Shown here one piece after another: positions 42,330-50,262 of a stretch of 64,000 bases of DNA. The translations under genes were made by a program, and so were the position numbers. Below the pieces are notes generated by a model. It saw nothing but the letters and a program-made list of their open reading frames with translations, had not been told where the DNA came from and did no database searches. Position 1 is the stretch's first letter. Each line of letters begins with the position of its first letter. Source of the DNA: Sinomonas atrocyanea (GTDB lineage Bacteria; Actinomycetota; Actinomycetes; Actinomycetales; Micrococcaceae); assembly GCF_030812675.1 (NCBI RefSeq), contig NZ_JAUSTE010000003.1, forward strand, positions 226,160-290,159, given 5' to 3'.

Positions 42330-43094
42330 ATGCGCGTCTTCGACACTTCATTCGACTACAAGACGGACACGCCTGCGAAAACCAGGCCCGACGCTGACAG
42401 GGACAGCCAGAGGCTCCGGGCCGACCATGAACTGCTCTGGACGAAGGAGCTGAGCTCGGGTGTCCTCTTCATTCCGAGCATTGCGTCGGCTGGCAAGAAT
42501 GAATACCTGATCTTCACCGACGCCTCGGGAGCTAGGTACTGCTACGGCAGCGACGCCATAACGAATTCCTACACGACGTGGCTGAAGCCGCCGGCTCTCG
42601 TCGCAGCCCGGGAGGAACTGAGCGATGACCAGAAGTCCCGCTACCTGAACCCGCCGTACACCATCGGCAGTGCGATGATCTGGCCGCTCAGGAAGAAGGA
42701 TCGCCGCACGATGAACACAGCGCGAGGGTTCGGGCCCGAAGGCGATCAGATCGGTGACCGCATGGACCTCACCCTTGAATGCATCCGGCGGCACTACGCA
42801 GGGGGGCCCTGGAGCCCGCTCGCCAGCGTCATCAGCGCCTACGCCGACTTCTTCGCACTCTTCGACGGGTTCGCCGAATTCGTGCGCTTCTTCCACCTGC
42901 AGGATCTCGTCACCCGCGCCTACGACGAGGTCCTGTTCTACCTGCCGCTCGAGAACTTCGAACGCCCCGGCACACCGACCACCACGGAAGAGTACGTGGA
43001 GTGCCAGGAACGCTCACTGGAACTCATCGCCAAACGCGCCAAGCGGATGGCGGACTGGGTCGCCGAGCACCATCCCGAGGTCGAGGTCCGATAG
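42330..43094 (+). CDS. conserved hypothetical protein, 254 aa
   Basis: A soluble protein that begins MRVFDTSFDYKTDTP and contains WTKELSSGVLF, a Tyr-rich region around YCYGSDAITNSYTTWL, and IGSAMIWPLRKKD. It resembles a family of actinobacterial proteins of unknown function (I recall the label DUF6994, not certain). It has no signal peptide or membrane segment. The C-terminal third is helical and charged (VECQERSLELIAKRAKRMADW). It is divergent from the PH/SHOCT gene. No function can be offered. Confidence 0.75.
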   Translation: MRVFDTSFDYKTDTPAKTRPDADRDSQRLRADHELLWTKELSSGVLFIPSIASAGKNEYLIFTDASGARYCYGSDAITNSYTTWLKPPALVAAREELSDDQKSRYLNPPYTIGSAMIWPLRKKDRRTMNTARGFGPEGDQIGDRMDLTLECIRRHYAGGPWSPLASVISAYADFFALFDGFAEFVRFFHLQDLVTRAYDEVLFYLPLENFERPGTPTTTEEYVECQERSLELIAKRAKRMADWVAEHHPEVEVR

Positions 43095-43286
43095 AGGCAG
43101 GGGAGGGCTCTCGACGTCGACCTAGATGACCATCAACGACGGCAGTCCCAAAGGCGGCCAATGGGACAGGCGTTTGGACATGTACAAGACTCTCTCGACC
43201 AAGAGCCTAAAACCCGCTTCTGTCGTGCTAACTTGACCTGAGCGCGGGCGATTGAACCGCGCTTTGCACAGGGTAAAAGGGGGAAC

Positions 43287-44153
43287 GTGAAGGCAGCTCC
43301 GCGGTGTGCTAGCAGCGCCAGCACAGTCAACGTCGTCGCGCTTGCGGCAGTACTCATCATGGGCATCGCGGGATGCGGTTCCCCTCAGGCGTCGTCGACC
43401 GCGCAGAGCACGCCTTCGGCCAGCCCTGGTCGGACGATGCCGTCCGTGGTGGGAAAGAGGTTCGGCGACGCGCAGTCCGGCCTCATTGCGCTGGGCATCC
43501 ACTTCGTATTTCGTGGTCCGGATGGGAGCCAGTTCGACAACGCCCCGGATTCTGCGAAGATCACCGGAACGGAGCCAGCCGCCGGCGTATCCCTCCCTCA
43601 AGGAACCCCTCTGGTCCTTGACGTAGACATGACGGAGAAGGACGCCAAAGCCAAGTCCGATGCAGACGCGGCCGCAGCCGCTGCCGCCGCCTCAGCCGCC
43701 GCAGGTCCCCCCCGGAGCATCAGAGGGAACCTCATCGCACACGTCGGTGACGGGCTGAAACTCCAGTCCAACGACGCGACCATGGTACAAATCAAAGTCA
43801 CCGGGATCACTGCAAATGCCCGGTGTCAGTCGGACCTGTTCGCGCCGACCCGAGGCCAAACAATTGTCCTTGACATGGAGATCACCACCACAGCGGATCT
43901 GGCACATGACTCGTACCCGAAATTCACCCCCATCTTCGAATGGAAGGCAATCGCCAGTAACGGGACAACCGTCAACGGTCGCATCGACAACATCAATTGC
44001 ATAGCTCCCGCCAAGAGGATTCCGGACGAAATCGGGCCCAGCGAGAAGGTCGTTGGCCAGATGGCATTCGATCTTCCTCCCGGAGCAGGAACTCTCATCT
44101 GGCTCCCATCGGGAGTGACCAGTGGCTGGGAGTGGAGCTACCCCGCCGGTTAG
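43287..44153 (+). CDS. PASTA-domain lipoprotein
   Basis: A 288-residue exported lipoprotein. The signal peptide ends with the lipobox IAGC near residue 30, followed by a Ser/Thr/Pro-rich linker. A PASTA domain spans about residues 50-115 (MPSVVGKRFGDAQSGLIALGI, ending GVSLPQGTPLVLDVDM). Then come an Ala-rich helical spacer (about 115-142) and a C-terminal beta-rich domain like DUF4352 (about 150-285) with a Cys pair. PASTA domains bind cell-wall muropeptides or beta-lactams in kinases and PBPs, so a wall-sensing or wall-attached role is plausible. It starts at GTG with AAAGGGGG upstream. Confidence 0.85.
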   Translation: MKAAPRCASSASTVNVVALAAVLIMGIAGCGSPQASSTAQSTPSASPGRTMPSVVGKRFGDAQSGLIALGIHFVFRGPDGSQFDNAPDSAKITGTEPAAGVSLPQGTPLVLDVDMTEKDAKAKSDADAAAAAAAASAAAGPPRSIRGNLIAHVGDGLKLQSNDATMVQIKVTGITANARCQSDLFAPTRGQTIVLDMEITTTADLAHDSYPKFTPIFEWKAIASNGTTVNGRIDNINCIAPAKRIPDEIGPSEKVVGQMAFDLPPGAGTLIWLPSGVTSGWEWSYPAG

Positions 44154-44458
44154 CAGGAAGCCAAATTCTTGCCGTGGGGGCTGGAAGGCCGTGCGGACAG
44201 CCTTCTGGGTCGCGCAGCGTGCGGGCTGGACGGATCTGACCAGATCGGATGCTCTCTCGGCTGACCCACGGCCCTCTTGGCGATACCAGAAGGTGCTGAA
44301 CGCTGCACGCTTCGCTGTCCTGTCCAAGGAACCTTTGGCGGTACATCATCTGACCGCTGCGCAGAGTGCTGTGAAATCGGGCAGCGGGCCAAGCCCGTCG
44401 CTGACAGTGAGGAGGAGCTGCTGTCACCGTCAGGAGGATACCTCGGGGGAGGGACCGA
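44154..44458. other. intergenic region with one dyad repeat
   Basis: About 305 bases. It holds the dyad repeat copy at 44324 and a ribosome-binding site for the next gene; I see no other gene. Confidence 0.35.
44324..44338. repeat. intergenic dyad repeat, copy 4
   Basis: CCAAGGAACCTTTGG is a 15-base near-palindrome related to TCAAAGGAACCATTGA. It is one base shorter in the left arm. Confidence 0.35.
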
Positions 44459-44716
44459 ATGGATGCCAAGACCTACGATGAGCCAGCGGGGCCCGTGTAC
44501 GAGGAGATCCTCCGCCAAGTCGCCCACACGAAGCTCCACGGGAGCACACGCCAGCGGTACAACGTCGACACATGGGAGCCTGCGGTCCAGGCGCACCACC
44601 CCGGCGGCCCCCTGATCGGTGACGGATGCAGCCAGTGCGGGCAGCCGTGGCCGTGCCGGTTCCTTCTCAACCTGCTCAACAGTGGACTAGTCGCCGAGAG
44701 AGGACACCTGTCCTAG
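44459..44716 (+). CDS. small hypothetical protein with Cys cluster
   Basis: An 85-residue protein. Residues about 59-68 contain CSQCGQPWPC, which could bind a metal, followed by a hydrophobic helix FLLNLLNSGL. The ATG has GGGGGAGGGA upstream. I do not recognise a family. A related but decayed segment lies on the opposite strand about 400 bases downstream (45065-45108). The function is unknown. Confidence 0.5.
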   Translation: MDAKTYDEPAGPVYEEILRQVAHTKLHGSTRQRYNVDTWEPAVQAHHPGGPLIGDGCSQCGQPWPCRFLLNLLNSGLVAERGHLS

Positions 44717-45064
44717 CGGGTGGCTGGTCTTGCAGAGCACGGCTGGCCTCTTGCGGGTGACATCATCGAGGGTCGACCAGATCTCTCCGCTGAGCGGGGG
44801 CGGCATGCTCCCCTCCCAAGTCCAGCGGAACATGACCCCGGTGAGAGACGCCCTGCAGGCCGCCATCGACTATGTGCAGACCTTCGGGACCTTTGATAGC
44901 CGCCGATGATAGATCCAGGCGCAGGCAGGGAGATGCAGCTGGACGATTAACCTGTGCCGGCCAATTCGGTCTGCGAGAGCCCACGGGACCTCTCGTGCAT
45001 TCGGCCCTCGGCCTCCGCGGCAGGTGCCGTGACCTTCCGGCTCCCCCGTGGTTTGCATGTGCTT

Positions 45065-45108
45065 CCGAGCAGGTTCTGCAGGAACCCCCAGGGCCACGGT
45101 TGTCCGCC
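45065..45108 (-). repeat. inverted partial copy of the Cys-cluster gene
   Basis: On the minus strand this segment encodes GQPWPWGFLQNLLGS, close to GQPWPCRFLLNLLNS in the small gene at 44459. The DNA agrees at roughly three of four positions over 43 bases (my count by eye). It has no start codon of its own and looks like a decayed, inverted duplicate. Confidence 0.45.
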
Positions 45109-45116
45109 CTGCCTCC

Positions 45117-45146
45117 GCCGGTCGCGTCCTCGGGGTCGCGACCGGC
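45117..45146 (+). terminator. hairpin upstream of the histidine kinase gene
   Basis: Perfect 10-base arms GCCGGTCGCG and CGCGACCGGC with a 10-base loop. It lies 76 bases before the kinase start and may end upstream transcription or shape the leader RNA. Confidence 0.45.
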
Positions 45147-45222
45147 GCCGCCCTGCCGTACCTGAGAGTGCTGGTGTAACCTGTGCCCAAAAAGCTGTCA
45201 AGACACGTGACAGGATGTCTGG

Positions 45223-46968
45223 ATGTTCCGGGGCGGTGGTGCGCGGGTGGGAGCGGTGCGAGGCTGGGACTGGTTCGTGCAGATGTTCGTGCACGGGATG
45301 TCCCGCCGGCAGCAGGTGCTGCTGAGCCAAGTGCCCCTGGCGGCAGCGATCGCGCTGGTTGCCGGGGTCGTGGCCGTGTGGCATCCCGACATCCTCGCGG
45401 AGCCCCTGTTCGGGGCGGCGCTTACGGGCCAGGTGCTCCTGCTCGCCCTCGGTGCGGCAGTCCCCTGGGGGAAGGCCCCCGCCGGTGCGGCCCTGGCGTT
45501 GCCGCTGCTGGACTTCGTCCCGATTGGGATGGTCCGCGTGGCCGGGCTCGACACCAAGATGCAGCTGGGCGCCCTGGGGGTCGTGCCAGTGGTGTGGCTG
45601 GCCTGGTCGGGCCTGCGTCCGGGGTTCTGCATGGCTGCGGCCTTCCTGGGGCCCTTGGCCATGGTGTGGGCTCCTCTGGTCCTGGCCGGGTCCTCGGCCC
45701 CGGGGGAGTACGCCGATGTGATGGTCCTGCCGGCCATGATGCTTGCAGCCGGTGCCGTCGTGCACCTGCTCGCCGCGGCGACCCGGGACCAGCGCCGCGC
45801 CCTCGAGTCCGCCCGCGGGCGGCTGCAGGAGGCGCTGGATGCCCAGGCGAAGGAGAAGAGGCTCCTGGACACGGTGCTGGAGACGATCCCGGTGGGGGTC
45901 CAGGCCCTCGACGCGAGCGGCGCCACCGCGGTGGCGAACCGGCAGCAGTACCTGAACAAGGCCCTGGCGGGGAGGGTCCCCGGCATCGGACAGGACTGGC
46001 CCAGGGTGTTCGACCTGGCGGGGGCGCCGCTGCCGCCGCACCGCCAGCCGGTGGTCCGGGCGATGCGGGGGGAGGCCTTCTCGGACTTCCTGGTCCGGCT
46101 GGGGGAAGGGCCCACCCAGCGGGTGTTCTCGACTTCAGCCCGTCCCGTGCAGGGCCCGGATGGGAGCCCCGACGGCGCCGTCCTCGCCTTCAGCGACGTC
46201 ACCTCCCTGATGGAGGCCCTGGCGGCAAAGGACATCTTCCTCGCGAACGTCTCGCACGAGCTGCGCAACCCGCTCACCTCGATGGTCGGCTACCTCGACC
46301 TGGTCCAGGAGACTCCGGGCATCCCGACCCGAGCCGAGCACGGGCTCGAGGTCGTCCGCCGCAACGCGGAGCGCCTCGACCGCCTCGTCGGCGACCTGCT
46401 CGCCGCGGCGTCCGGGGGTATCGACGTGCGCCCCGAGCCGGCGGACGTCGCCGCTATCGTGCGCCTCGCGGTCGCGGCCGCGGCTCCCGCGGCCCGGTCG
46501 GCCGGGGTAACCCTGAAGGACGACACCCAGTCCAAGGCCTTGCCGGGCATGGTTGACCCGGTGCGGATCGCGCAGCTGCTGGACAACCTCCTCTCCAACG
46601 CCGTCAAGTACACCCGCCCCGGCGGGAGCGTGACGGCCAGGGCCTTCCGGGCAGCAGACGGGATCGTGCTCGAGGTCGAGGACACGGGCATCGGCATGAG
46701 CCCGGAGGAAGCCGCGGCCGTATTCACGAGGTTCTACCGGGCCCCCGGCTCCAGAGCCGCCCGCATCCCGGGCCTGGGCCTTGGCCTGCCGATCGCCCGG
46801 TCCATCGCCGAGGCCCACGGCGGCCGCATCGAGTGCACGAGCACGCCGGGGGCCGGGACGGCATTCACAGTGTTCCTGCCCGACCCTCCAGACCAGGGGC
46901 CGGGGCCGGGGCAGCAGCCGGCGGCGCAGGCGGAGCGGCACCGCAGCGGCCATCAGGGAAGACGGTGA
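45223..46968 (+). CDS. membrane sensor histidine kinase with PAS-like domain
   Basis: A 581-residue kinase. About six hydrophobic segments occupy residues 30-185, then a coiled coil (about 185-215), a PAS-like domain (about 218-330) and a canonical core: His345 in NVSHELRNPLTSMVGYL, N box DNLLSNAVKYT, G1 VEDTGIGMS, F box FTRFYR and G2 GLGLGLPIA. All catalytic motifs are intact, so it should autophosphorylate. Its C-terminal tail is Gln/Pro-rich. No cognate response regulator lies beside it; the nearest receiver (50243-50758) is degenerate. The last 104 bases overlap the convergent Hpt-like gene. The stimulus is unknown. Confidence 0.9.
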   Translation: MFRGGGARVGAVRGWDWFVQMFVHGMSRRQQVLLSQVPLAAAIALVAGVVAVWHPDILAEPLFGAALTGQVLLLALGAAVPWGKAPAGAALALPLLDFVPIGMVRVAGLDTKMQLGALGVVPVVWLAWSGLRPGFCMAAAFLGPLAMVWAPLVLAGSSAPGEYADVMVLPAMMLAAGAVVHLLAAATRDQRRALESARGRLQEALDAQAKEKRLLDTVLETIPVGVQALDASGATAVANRQQYLNKALAGRVPGIGQDWPRVFDLAGAPLPPHRQPVVRAMRGEAFSDFLVRLGEGPTQRVFSTSARPVQGPDGSPDGAVLAFSDVTSLMEALAAKDIFLANVSHELRNPLTSMVGYLDLVQETPGIPTRAEHGLEVVRRNAERLDRLVGDLLAAASGGIDVRPEPADVAAIVRLAVAAAAPAARSAGVTLKDDTQSKALPGMVDPVRIAQLLDNLLSNAVKYTRPGGSVTARAFRAADGIVLEVEDTGIGMSPEEAAAVFTRFYRAPGSRAARIPGLGLGLPIARSIAEAHGGRIECTSTPGAGTAFTVFLPDPPDQGPGPGQQPAAQAERHRSGHQGRR

Positions 46969-47377
46969 CCCCGGCCGCGTCACCGTCGGCGGCCTGGCGG
47001 ACGCAGCGCTGCCGGAGTGAGGCGACCGTGCGCTGACCGCAGGCGCGGACCCGCCCCAGCTGCACGGCTGCTGCCCCTGAGCGCAGGGCGCCCTCGAGCG
47101 CGGCGGCCTCGCCGGCCAGGCGCGGGGCGCCGACCATGATCGCGGAGACCCGCAGGCTCCGTGCGGCCTCGAGCGACTCCTCGGCGTCCGCGCCCTGCAG
47201 GGCCGCCTCGATGCGGGCCAGGCGCCGCTCCCACATCCCGGTGAAGGACGAGGCGAACCTGGCTCCTGCGCCGGGCATCTCTTCCTCCAGTTCGGCGAGC
47301 ACGCCCGGGTCCAGCAGGGGGACCCGCTGGAGTCCCGCCCGCGTGCGCGGGGCGGGCCTGCCGGGAGGGCGGTGCAT
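46865..47377 (-). CDS. Hpt-like protein lacking the phosphoacceptor histidine
   Basis: A 170-residue protein whose residues about 19-110 fit an Hpt four-helix bundle (LLDPGVLAELEEEM, then AARSLRVSAIMVGAPRLAGEA). In Hpt domains the central helix reads HxLK(G/S)S. Here the aligned His is Arg73 (RSLRVS), so it should not carry a phosphoryl group. It may act as a binding or inhibitory partner of the kinase or receiver. It has AGGAGG before the ATG. The C-terminal 60 residues overlap the end of the kinase gene in antisense. The fourth gene of the secreted protein/peptidase operon. Confidence 0.7.
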   Translation of the reverse strand: MHRPPGRPAPRTRAGLQRVPLLDPGVLAELEEEMPGAGARFASSFTGMWERRLARIEAALQGADAEESLEAARSLRVSAIMVGAPRLAGEAAALEGALRSGAAAVQLGRVRACGQRTVASLRQRCVRQAADGDAAGVTVFPDGRCGAAPPAPPAAAPAPAPGLEGRAGTL

Positions 47378-47417
47378 CTGCGGCCTCCTGACCAGTCGTG
47401 GAAGTGGTGCTCCCAGC

Positions 47418-47741
47418 CTAGGAGGCCGGGGCGGGTTCGGGCAGTCGGAACACCCGAAGCGGCGGCACCGGCGGCTGGTCCGCGCTGCTGGCCAGGACGC
47501 CGGGCGCTCCTGCCCGCTGGAGCCTTGGCCCGGTGCGGATCAGGCGCAGGTGTTCGAGGAGGGCTTCCTCGGGACGGTCGGGGTACTCGGCCAGGATGGC
47601 GCGCAGCCTGGCCTTGGCGTGCCCGGGCAGGCGGGGGCTGGCCAGGGCCTCGGCCAGGATGTCCCGGACCTGGTCCTGGACGGTGGTCTCCTCCGGGTGG
47701 TGGCGCCGGTCGTCCACGGGTTCGCTGCTCTCAGTCATCAT
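47418..47741 (-). CDS. hypothetical protein, 107 aa
   Basis: A small charged protein (MMTESSEPVDDRRHHPEE; then VRDILAEALASPRLPGHAKARLRAILAEY) that is mostly helical. The ATG overlaps the stop of the signal peptidase gene, and GGAGG lies upstream. No signal peptide, no known domain. By operon position it may serve the peptidase or Hpt-like protein. Confidence 0.65.
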   Translation of the reverse strand: MMTESSEPVDDRRHHPEETTVQDQVRDILAEALASPRLPGHAKARLRAILAEYPDRPEEALLEHLRLIRTGPRLQRAGAPGVLASSADQPPVPPLRVFRLPEPAPAS

Positions 47742-49309
47742 CTGGTGTGGCCTCCTCGGGCGCCTTCCTCGGCACCGGCTTCGGACAGGGGCACCTGGGC
47801 GGCGCCGGTGCGGTAGCGGTAGGTGATGTTCTCGTCGTTGACGATGAAGGTCTCCACGCCGCTGCGGGACCAGGTCAGGATCAGCAGCCCGTAGCGTTCG
47901 GCGAGCCGGGCCAGGGTCGCGATGTCGTCGACGTCGACGGTCGCCCGGCCCGGGGCGGCAGGGACGGGGTGCACGGGAACCATGAGGGAGCCCCACCTGG
48001 CCCGGACCCGGGCGGCCTCATCCTGCGGGCCGCGGCGCCGGGCAGCCAGGGCGACCCCGGCGAGGGCCAGGGCGGCGGCGGCCAAGGCGCCCGCGGACAG
48101 CGGCCGTGCTGCCGCCGCGCCCAGGGACCAGGCGCCGAGGGCGAGGGAGCGCTCCTTCGCGGCCGGCGCCGCAGGCCCGGCGGCCTTCTGGCCGGTGCTG
48201 AGCCCGGTGGGGTCGGAGAGGCTGAGCTGGAGGGGGGCGAGGGTGAGCTTGAGCGCGGGTGCGTAGTCGGTGCCGTCGGCGTGGACGGTGGGGACGAGGG
48301 CGACTGCCAGGGGAGTGGTGGTCGTTCCGGTGGCCTGGGCTGCAGCCTGGGCGCGGGCCTCGAGGGCTGCCAGGTCGAGGACGGCCTTGCCGGTGCCGCC
48401 GTCGCCGATTGGCTGGGGGCCGGTGAGGGGGATGGTGGCGTGCCAGCCGCCGGGGGCGGAGAGTTCAGCGGCGGCGCTGGCGGTGCCGGCGGGGCCGTGG
48501 TAGGTGTAGGCGACGGTGACGGAGCCGGCGAGGACCTTGCGGAAGACCGGGTCGGGAGACGAGACGGTGGTCCCGTCATAGGCCGGGCTGGGCCGGACGG
48601 GGGCGGAGTAGGAGAAGTCCATACTCCTGCCCTGGACGGCCTGGGAGGTGGGGGCGCCGGCCTCGGTGGGCCCGGACCAGGCCCAGGCGCCCAGGGCGGC
48701 GGAGAGGGCGAGGGCCACCAGAGTCCCGGCGGTCCAGGCGCGCAGGGGGCGCTGGAGGAGCTGGTCGAGTGCCAGGGGGCGCGAAGGGGCGCCGGTCTCG
48801 AGGTGGCGGGACATGCTGGTTCTCCTTCGGGCGCGTCGGCGCTGGCGGCGGGTGAGGACGGTGGTGCCGCCGCCGAGGAGGGCGAAGGCGGCCAGGGCGA
48901 GCACGGGCGGGCTGGTGAGGGCCTTCAGGGCGGTGCCGGCCTGGGGCACGTGCAGGACGGCACGGCCGATGATCTGGTCGGCGGCGGGGTGGTCGATGTC
49001 GGTGGACTGGTTGTTGTCGCCCTTGATGGTGAACCCGTTCGCGTCGCCGCCGATGATGCGGTGGAGGGCTATCTCGGTCCCGCCGTGGACGTGGTAGGCG
49101 ACGATGTCGCCCACGTGGTACGCGTCGGCGCGGGCGACGGCGACGAGGTCGCCCTGGTAGTAGACGGGGTTCATGCTCACCCCGTGCGTGACCACGACGG
49201 CTGCGTGGCCGCTGGCCAGCAGGACCCCCAGGAGCGCCCCCGTGACGGCCGCGGCGGCGGCCGTGACGGCGAGGAGGCGTCGGAGCAGGTTCCTCACGGT
49301 GGTCCTCAC
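47738..49309 (-). CDS. signal peptidase I (SipW/archaeal-type) fused to a DUF5305-like domain
   Basis: A 523-residue membrane protein. Residues about 1-150 are an S26 signal peptidase of the SipW type: N-terminal membrane helix (about 10-33), nucleophile Ser45 in THGVSMNPVY, and His83 in EIALHRIIGGD in the position used by ER/SipW-type enzymes instead of Lys. A second helix lies at about 128-147. The remainder (about 165-523) resembles the DUF5305 domain, with a membrane helix near 195, an extracellular beta-rich part and another helix near 400. Encoded just after a small secreted protein, which is its likely substrate. It starts at a GTG with a weak ribosome-binding site. Confidence 0.85.
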   Translation of the reverse strand: MRTTVRNLLRRLLAVTAAAAAVTGALLGVLLASGHAAVVVTHGVSMNPVYYQGDLVAVARADAYHVGDIVAYHVHGGTEIALHRIIGGDANGFTIKGDNNQSTDIDHPAADQIIGRAVLHVPQAGTALKALTSPPVLALAAFALLGGGTTVLTRRQRRRARRRTSMSRHLETGAPSRPLALDQLLQRPLRAWTAGTLVALALSAALGAWAWSGPTEAGAPTSQAVQGRSMDFSYSAPVRPSPAYDGTTVSSPDPVFRKVLAGSVTVAYTYHGPAGTASAAAELSAPGGWHATIPLTGPQPIGDGGTGKAVLDLAALEARAQAAAQATGTTTTPLAVALVPTVHADGTDYAPALKLTLAPLQLSLSDPTGLSTGQKAAGPAAPAAKERSLALGAWSLGAAAARPLSAGALAAAALALAGVALAARRRGPQDEAARVRARWGSLMVPVHPVPAAPGRATVDVDDIATLARLAERYGLLILTWSRSGVETFIVNDENITYRYRTGAAQVPLSEAGAEEGARGGHTR

Positions 49310-49337
49310 AGGTTGCAGCGGCGGCAGGGGTGTGGAT

Positions 49338-49371
49338 GGTGCGGCCCGCCCGCCGAGGGGCGGGCCGCACC
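49338..49371 (-). terminator. strong hairpin between the secreted-protein and peptidase genes
   Basis: Perfect 14-base arms (GGTGCGGCCCGCCC and GGGCGGGCCGCACC) with a 6-base loop, starting 11 bases after the stop of the secreted-protein gene. It would let the substrate be made in excess over the peptidase. Confidence 0.7.
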
Positions 49372-49382
49372 GCCGTTCGGGA

Positions 49383-49769
49383 CTAGCTGACGGTGACGTC
49401 CAGGCTGGTCAGGCCGGCGTATCCGGTGTCCGCCGCGCCGTCGAAGGTGCAGGTCGAGGCGTTGTTGGAGACGGCCGAGCAGGTGAAGGACCCGGTGCCG
49501 CCGGCCGGTGCCACCGCGACCGTGTGGCCGTCGGCGGTGTTGGCGAAGGTCAGGGCGATCGAGCTGACCTCGGTGTTGGCCGGGGCATTGGCGAACGAGT
49601 AGTCGACCCCGGACAGGGTCGCGCCGGTGACGCTCTGGGAGACGGTACCGCCGAGGAACTGCGTCGTGGGGGCGGTGGTGGCCAGGCCGGTGCCGGTGAA
49701 GGCGGTCCCGCCGGCGAGGGCGGCGGCGCCGAGGCCGAGGGCGAGGGCGATCTTCTGGGACTTGCGCAT
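49383..49769 (-). CDS. small secreted protein, possible SipW-type substrate
   Basis: A 128-residue protein with a signal peptide (about residues 1-30, ending TGTGLATTAPT) and a short beta-rich mature domain (TTQFLGGTVSQSVTGATLSG, and GTGSFTCSAVSNNASTCTF with a likely disulphide). The composition (Ala, Gly, Thr, Ser) resembles fibre- or surface-forming TasA/camelysin-type proteins processed by SipW peptidases. I chose the ATG at 49769, behind GAAAGAGA. First gene of the operon that also encodes the peptidase. A partial inverted copy of its signal-peptide coding sequence lies at 50173. Confidence 0.75.
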   Translation of the reverse strand: MRKSQKIALALGLGAAALAGGTAFTGTGLATTAPTTQFLGGTVSQSVTGATLSGVDYSFANAPANTEVSSIALTFANTADGHTVAVAPAGGTGSFTCSAVSNNASTCTFDGAADTGYAGLTSLDVTVS

Positions 49770-50172
49770 TGGTTTCTCTTTCGGTCGTGCAGGCACCGGG
49801 GGTGCCCGGGACGGCTGGCCAGGCTCAGGCCTGGCTCTCACAAGGGGTGTCGAGGCAATGGGGCTCACAGCGGCTGACCGAGAGGAAGAGGTTCCCCCGA
49901 ACCTGGGCCGCGGGCTGCCACCGCCCAGCTGCTGGAGCGGTAGATGGATGAGGACCACCCGACACCTCCACGCTAGGGCCGCCGACCGTTCCCGAAAGCT
50001 GTTCTTGGGCGATCCTGCGAGAAGCCTTGGACTTCCCCCGGACCTCCGTACTGATTCCTGTGCCGCGGCCCTGATCGGGCGTTCTCGGCTCCTGCAATGG
50101 GGTGATCGGATTCGGGACGAACGGGTGGGCCTCCAGATCGGGGCCGCGGCTCAGGAAAGGGGGCGCCTGCTG

Positions 50173-50262
50173 AAGACCGCCCTCGCCCTCGTCGCCGCCG
50201 CCCTCGCCGGCGGGACCGCCTCCACCGGCACCGGCCTGGCAACTACCGCCCCGACGAAAAGG
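50173..50262 (+). repeat. inverted partial duplicate of the secreted-protein leader
   Basis: On the plus strand this stretch encodes LALVAAALAGGTASTGTGLA, nearly the same as ALAGGTAFTGTGLATTAPT in the minus-strand gene at 49383-49769 (mirror at 49663-49754). The DNA is almost identical except for a 6-base deletion and a few changes. It has no start codon and no mature domain, so it is a remnant. Confidence 0.65.

Larger units (their letters stand above)
44717..45222. other. intergenic region upstream of the histidine kinase
   Basis: About 500 bases without a convincing intact gene. It holds a minus-strand remnant at 45065-45108 and a hairpin at 45117-45146. The promoter of the kinase gene is presumably in its right end. 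Confidence 0.4.
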
